Below are positions 61,201 through 64,000 of a stretch of DNA of 64,000 bases, one piece after another (position 1 is the first letter of the stretch; the number at the start of each line of letters is the position of its first letter). The translations under genes and the position numbers were made by a program. The notes under the pieces were generated by a model that saw only the letters and a program-made list of their open reading frames with translations, was not told where the DNA came from and searched no databases. The stretch is taken from positions 109,873,847-109,937,846 of the forward strand of contig NC_133898.1 of NCBI RefSeq assembly GCF_964199755.1, in the 5' to 3' direction. Origin of the DNA: Larus michahellis. Taxonomy: Eukaryota; Chordata; Aves; Charadriiformes; Laridae.

Positions 61201-64000
61201 CAGCTATGCTTGACAAGGGTTCTGTATCTGTTGAAGGAAAGAAAGGTTTTTAAGACAGTGATGTTAAACAAGATCAGATGAGCATAGACTTCCAAGAGTA
61301 ATTATTAAGTGGGAATTGGAAGTTTTCAGGCTATTACAGGAAATAAGTAGCTGGAATAGGCTTTTAGGATAGATGATGCTTTTTAAAAGAGAGCTTGATG
61401 TGTTTGTAAAAGAAGTGATGTTGTATATGCCTGCAATATCAAAGGATTGGGCTCATTGATTATAGAGGTTCTCTTCTGTCTTATGCTGTATGTTACCATG
61501 TTCCCTCTGTTTCCTATTAAAATTATATTGCTTAATGCTTAATTCATTTACTCAATTAAAGAAGTGAGATTTACTTTCTAATTTATTACCATATTCTGTC
61601 ACATTTTTATAATGCATAAGTACTAACCTGTTTTCTCAGTTACTTTAAATAAAACTAACTTTTTCCTGTTTTATTTTTATTCCAAGACTGATTTAATGTC
61701 TCTGCTTGGAATAAACTAGTTCATGCAAAGGAAATAGTATGCTTTCTCCTGGAACAACATCTGCCTTCAAAATTCACATAATGTTTCAGCAAGAACAGTT
61801 TCTCAATGTTTAGCCAGTTTCTTTTGCCCATTTAATGATTTGATGTTCTCTAAAACTTTGATAGCAAATTTGTATTACTTCAGTGGTTTGCTTCCCACTT
61901 AGTTTGTGGGGTTTTTTTTCATAGTTGGCGTGATTGACAGCAAGTTATTAAATGTCCAGGTCATAGCAGCTTCTTTCTCTTTAGCAGTGAAGCTTCTACC
62001 TTGATATTTTCTTTGAAAATATAGTCATGAAAATGAGTCTTAGTCCCTGATTTGAAAATTTCTTTTTGCTTCCAGAAATTTAGCTTTGTTCATGGGCATT
62101 TCATTTTTATGCTGTTTGAGATTTGGAAAGAATTTAATCAGTAGTAGAAGAGTGACTTATTTAAAGGTATAGAAATGAGTGCTGCCATTTGTGGTATTTT
62201 ATACTTATCTGCTCAAAAGTCAGAGATGAGCAAAGTCATGTGTTCTCTCTGATGGAAAGTGAAGATTTGTTTGTATGATTTATTGTGCATTTGAGTGACA
62301 TATCAAATACTATGAATATCTATCTAGTACTCAGAATTTCTGAAGGATGAAAAGGTAGAAAGAGTTAAAGTAATAGTTGAATAGGCTTTTTATTGTTGTT
62401 GAGATATTTCATTCTTCAAAGAATATGTATTTTTGCATGCATGTTTGAGAGTTCTACTTTAGATGGTTAACTTAGTTACAGCTTCAGCAGTGGAGCAAAA
62501 ATGATGCAGATTTCTAATTTTTAACAGGGTTCTATTTCACTGTTGAAATAGGTTCTTACTGAAAATAAGGTGAGATCAAGTGGATAGCGCAATTGGAGCC
62601 CATTGGAAGGGAAGACTGATTATGTATTTATATAACTAAGTACTTTAACTGTTTGGTGGCTGATTGACAGCACTTCAGCTTTGCCATGTTTTGTTCCTAA
62701 TCCTCCATATTTTGGATCAAAAAAATTTAGAAAATTTATTTTCCTGAGGTGGTTTTCAAGCTTGTATAACTGATTTGATTTTGGGGGGGTTTGGAATTGT
62801 CCAAAAGTTTTTGTTAGCAGATAGGTAGTAATGTAAACACTTCAGGCAAATATTCATGATTCTCCAGTAAACATTAGTTGAAACTTGCCAGTGTGTAGGA
62901 AGATTCGAAGATACAGATTATTTACTGCCATTTAAATTCTGTAGTTTTGCCTGGTCTTCTGTGATCGTGGATTGCTTATGGAACAGAATAAGAGAGCAGT
63001 GTGCTTACACAATATTCCTCCTATTTATTTTGATAAGTTACATCTTTTCATATAATGATATGCATTTCAAGAGACTGATGGATAGTATAGAATCATAGAA
63101 TGATTTAGGTGGGAAGGGACCTTCAAAGATCATCTAGTCCAACCCCCCTGCCACAGGCGGGGACATCTTTCATTAGATTACATCGCTGAAAGCCCCATCC
63201 AGCCTGACCTTGAACACTTCTAGTGATGGGGCATCTACCACCTCTCTGGGCAACCTGTTCCAGTGTCTCACCGCCCTCATAGTAAAAAAAAATTCCTTCC
63301 TTATGTCCAATATAAATCTACCCTCTTTCAGTTTAAAACCATTACCCCTTGTCACTACAGCCCCCTTTATATACAGAAAGGCCACAATAAGGTCTCCCCA
63401 GTCATTCTTTTCTCCAGGCTGCGCAACCCCAGTTCTCACTCAGAGGTGTTCCATGCCTCTGATCATCTTCATGGCCCTCCTCTGGACGTGCTCCAACAAG
63501 TCCATATCTTTCCTGTGCTGGGGACCCTAGAGCTGGACACAGTGCTTCAGGTGGGGGTCTCGAGAGTGGAGCAGAGGGACAGAATCACCTCCCTTAAGCT
63601 GCTGGCCACGCTTCTTCTGATGCACCCCAGGATACGGTTGGCTTTCTGGGTTGCAAGTGCACGCTGCCAGCTCATATCCGGTTTTTCACCGACCGGTATC
63701 TCCAAGTCCTTCCCGGCAGGGCAGCTCTCAATCCCTTCAGCCCCCAGCCTGTGTTGATACTGGAGACGGCCCCATCCCAGGTGCAGAACTCTGGGTTTCC
63801 ACCCTTGCAGAATCTCTTGGGTTATAACAACATAAGCAATCCACATTTTACCTAAGTAAATAAAAATCTTTAATCTGATCTGTGCTGACAAATCCACACA
63901 ATTATTGATTTGTTTGTTTTTAATCATCTGAAATTGCACTTTAATCTCCTGTTTCTATAGGAAACATTTGTCGCTCTCCAATAGCTGAAGCAGTTTTCAG
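55223..64000 (+). CDS. ACP1: ACP1 gene (low-molecular-weight protein tyrosine phosphatase), 5' part
   Basis: Two exons are visible, joined in phase: [15 protein letters not shown] from exon 1 and [12 protein letters not shown] from exon 2. Together they form the LMW-PTP P-loop CX5R (C13 LGNIC R19, followed by S20), with Cys13 the nucleophile (Cys12 in mature numbering). Family role: cytosolic phosphatase of about 158 residues that dephosphorylates tyrosine-phosphorylated proteins (receptor kinases) and acts as an acid phosphatase (EC 3.1.3.48, 3.1.3.2). The catalytic Asp and the rest of the enzyme lie beyond 64000. It is divergent from SH3YL1, as in human. Confidence 0.96.
55324..55363 (+). 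promoter_or_regulatory. putative G-quadruplex tract at the start of ACP1 intron 1
   Basis: Runs GGGGG, GGGG, GGGG, GGGG and GGGGGG separated by 1 to about 7 bases on the non-template strand, about 60 nt after the exon 1 donor. The pattern meets the usual four-run G4 rule; formation in vivo is inference. Confidence 0.6.
63087..63800 (-). mobile_element. CR1 LINE, 0.7 kb, antisense in ACP1 intron 1
   Basis: The 3' end is marked by ATAGAATCATAGAATGATTT (complement of tandem ATTCTATG) and GGGAAGGGACCTTCAAAGAT. The carboxy-terminal ORF2 ([35 protein letters not shown]) is readable in two different frames, so frameshifted. It ends about 160 bp before ACP1 exon 2. Confidence 0.94.
63961..64000 (+). 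CDS. ACP1: ACP1 exon 2, truncated by the window edge
   Basis: The acceptor CTGTTTCTATAG ends at 63960. The exon starts GA (completing Gly15) and encodes [12 protein letters not shown] plus AG. It supplies the P-loop arginine (Arg19). It continues past 64000. Confidence 0.95.

Larger units (their letters stand above)
55266..63960 (+). other. ACP1: ACP1 intron 1 (8.7 kb)
   Basis: GT-AG intron. Its first 200 bp are G-rich CpG island; a second GC-rich patch lies at about 55680-55830. Most of the rest is AT-rich without recognised genes; open frames such as 58015-58305 have no support. A CR1 copy occupies 63087-63800. A weak CR1-like stretch may exist at about 61240-61500. Confidence 0.85.

Noticed and set aside
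61240..61500. Possible very old CR1 or L3-type 3' end (ends near TTCTGTCTTATGCTG)
   Set aside because: The resemblance is too weak to call without alignment; mentioned only in the ACP1 intron entry.

Overview
The window is vertebrate nuclear DNA and almost certainly from a bird. The evidence is nine CR1-type LINE fragments ending in the avian ATTCTRTG 3' motif, two solo LTRs of a kind common in bird genomes, long AT-rich introns and a single CpG island. The species cannot be fixed from the sequence.

Two protein-coding genes are recognised, arranged head-to-head around a CpG island at about 54.5-55.5 kb. Leftward (minus strand) runs SH3YL1, with an SYLF lipid-binding domain followed by an SH3 domain. 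All ten exons can be placed with GT-AG junctions and matching phases. The spliced frame is 1008 nt (335 residues plus stop), from a start codon split between exon 1 (54830) and exon 2 (40368) to a stop at 2549-2551. Rightward (plus strand) runs ACP1, the low-molecular-weight protein tyrosine phosphatase. Exon 1 is at 55223-55265, an 8.7-kb intron follows, and exon 2 starts at 63961 and continues past the window edge. The same divergent pair lies side by side on human 2p25.3, so this is a conserved bidirectional promoter unit. The two start codons are only about 390 bp apart.

Layout: 1-2548 is SH3YL1 3' flank, with three coding-like minus-strand blocks of unknown identity at 1093-1840. The SH3 exon is at 2549-2748. 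Then comes a 26-kb last intron with three CR1 copies, one nearly open through the reverse transcriptase. From 28931 to 40368 lie the clustered exons 9 to 2, interrupted by a solo LTR (31299-32398) and two old CR1 fragments. The 14.5-kb intron 1 carries a second solo LTR in the opposite orientation (42507-43126) and three CR1 pieces. Then come the CpG island with both promoters and ACP1 intron 1, which has an antisense CR1 just before exon 2.

No prokaryotic-type features, CRISPR arrays, tRNA or rRNA genes were seen. The strongest points for a second look are the split start codon, the alternative in-frame donor of SH3YL1 exon 7, the unidentified coding-like blocks downstream of SH3YL1, and the unusual tracts inside the bidirectional promoter.
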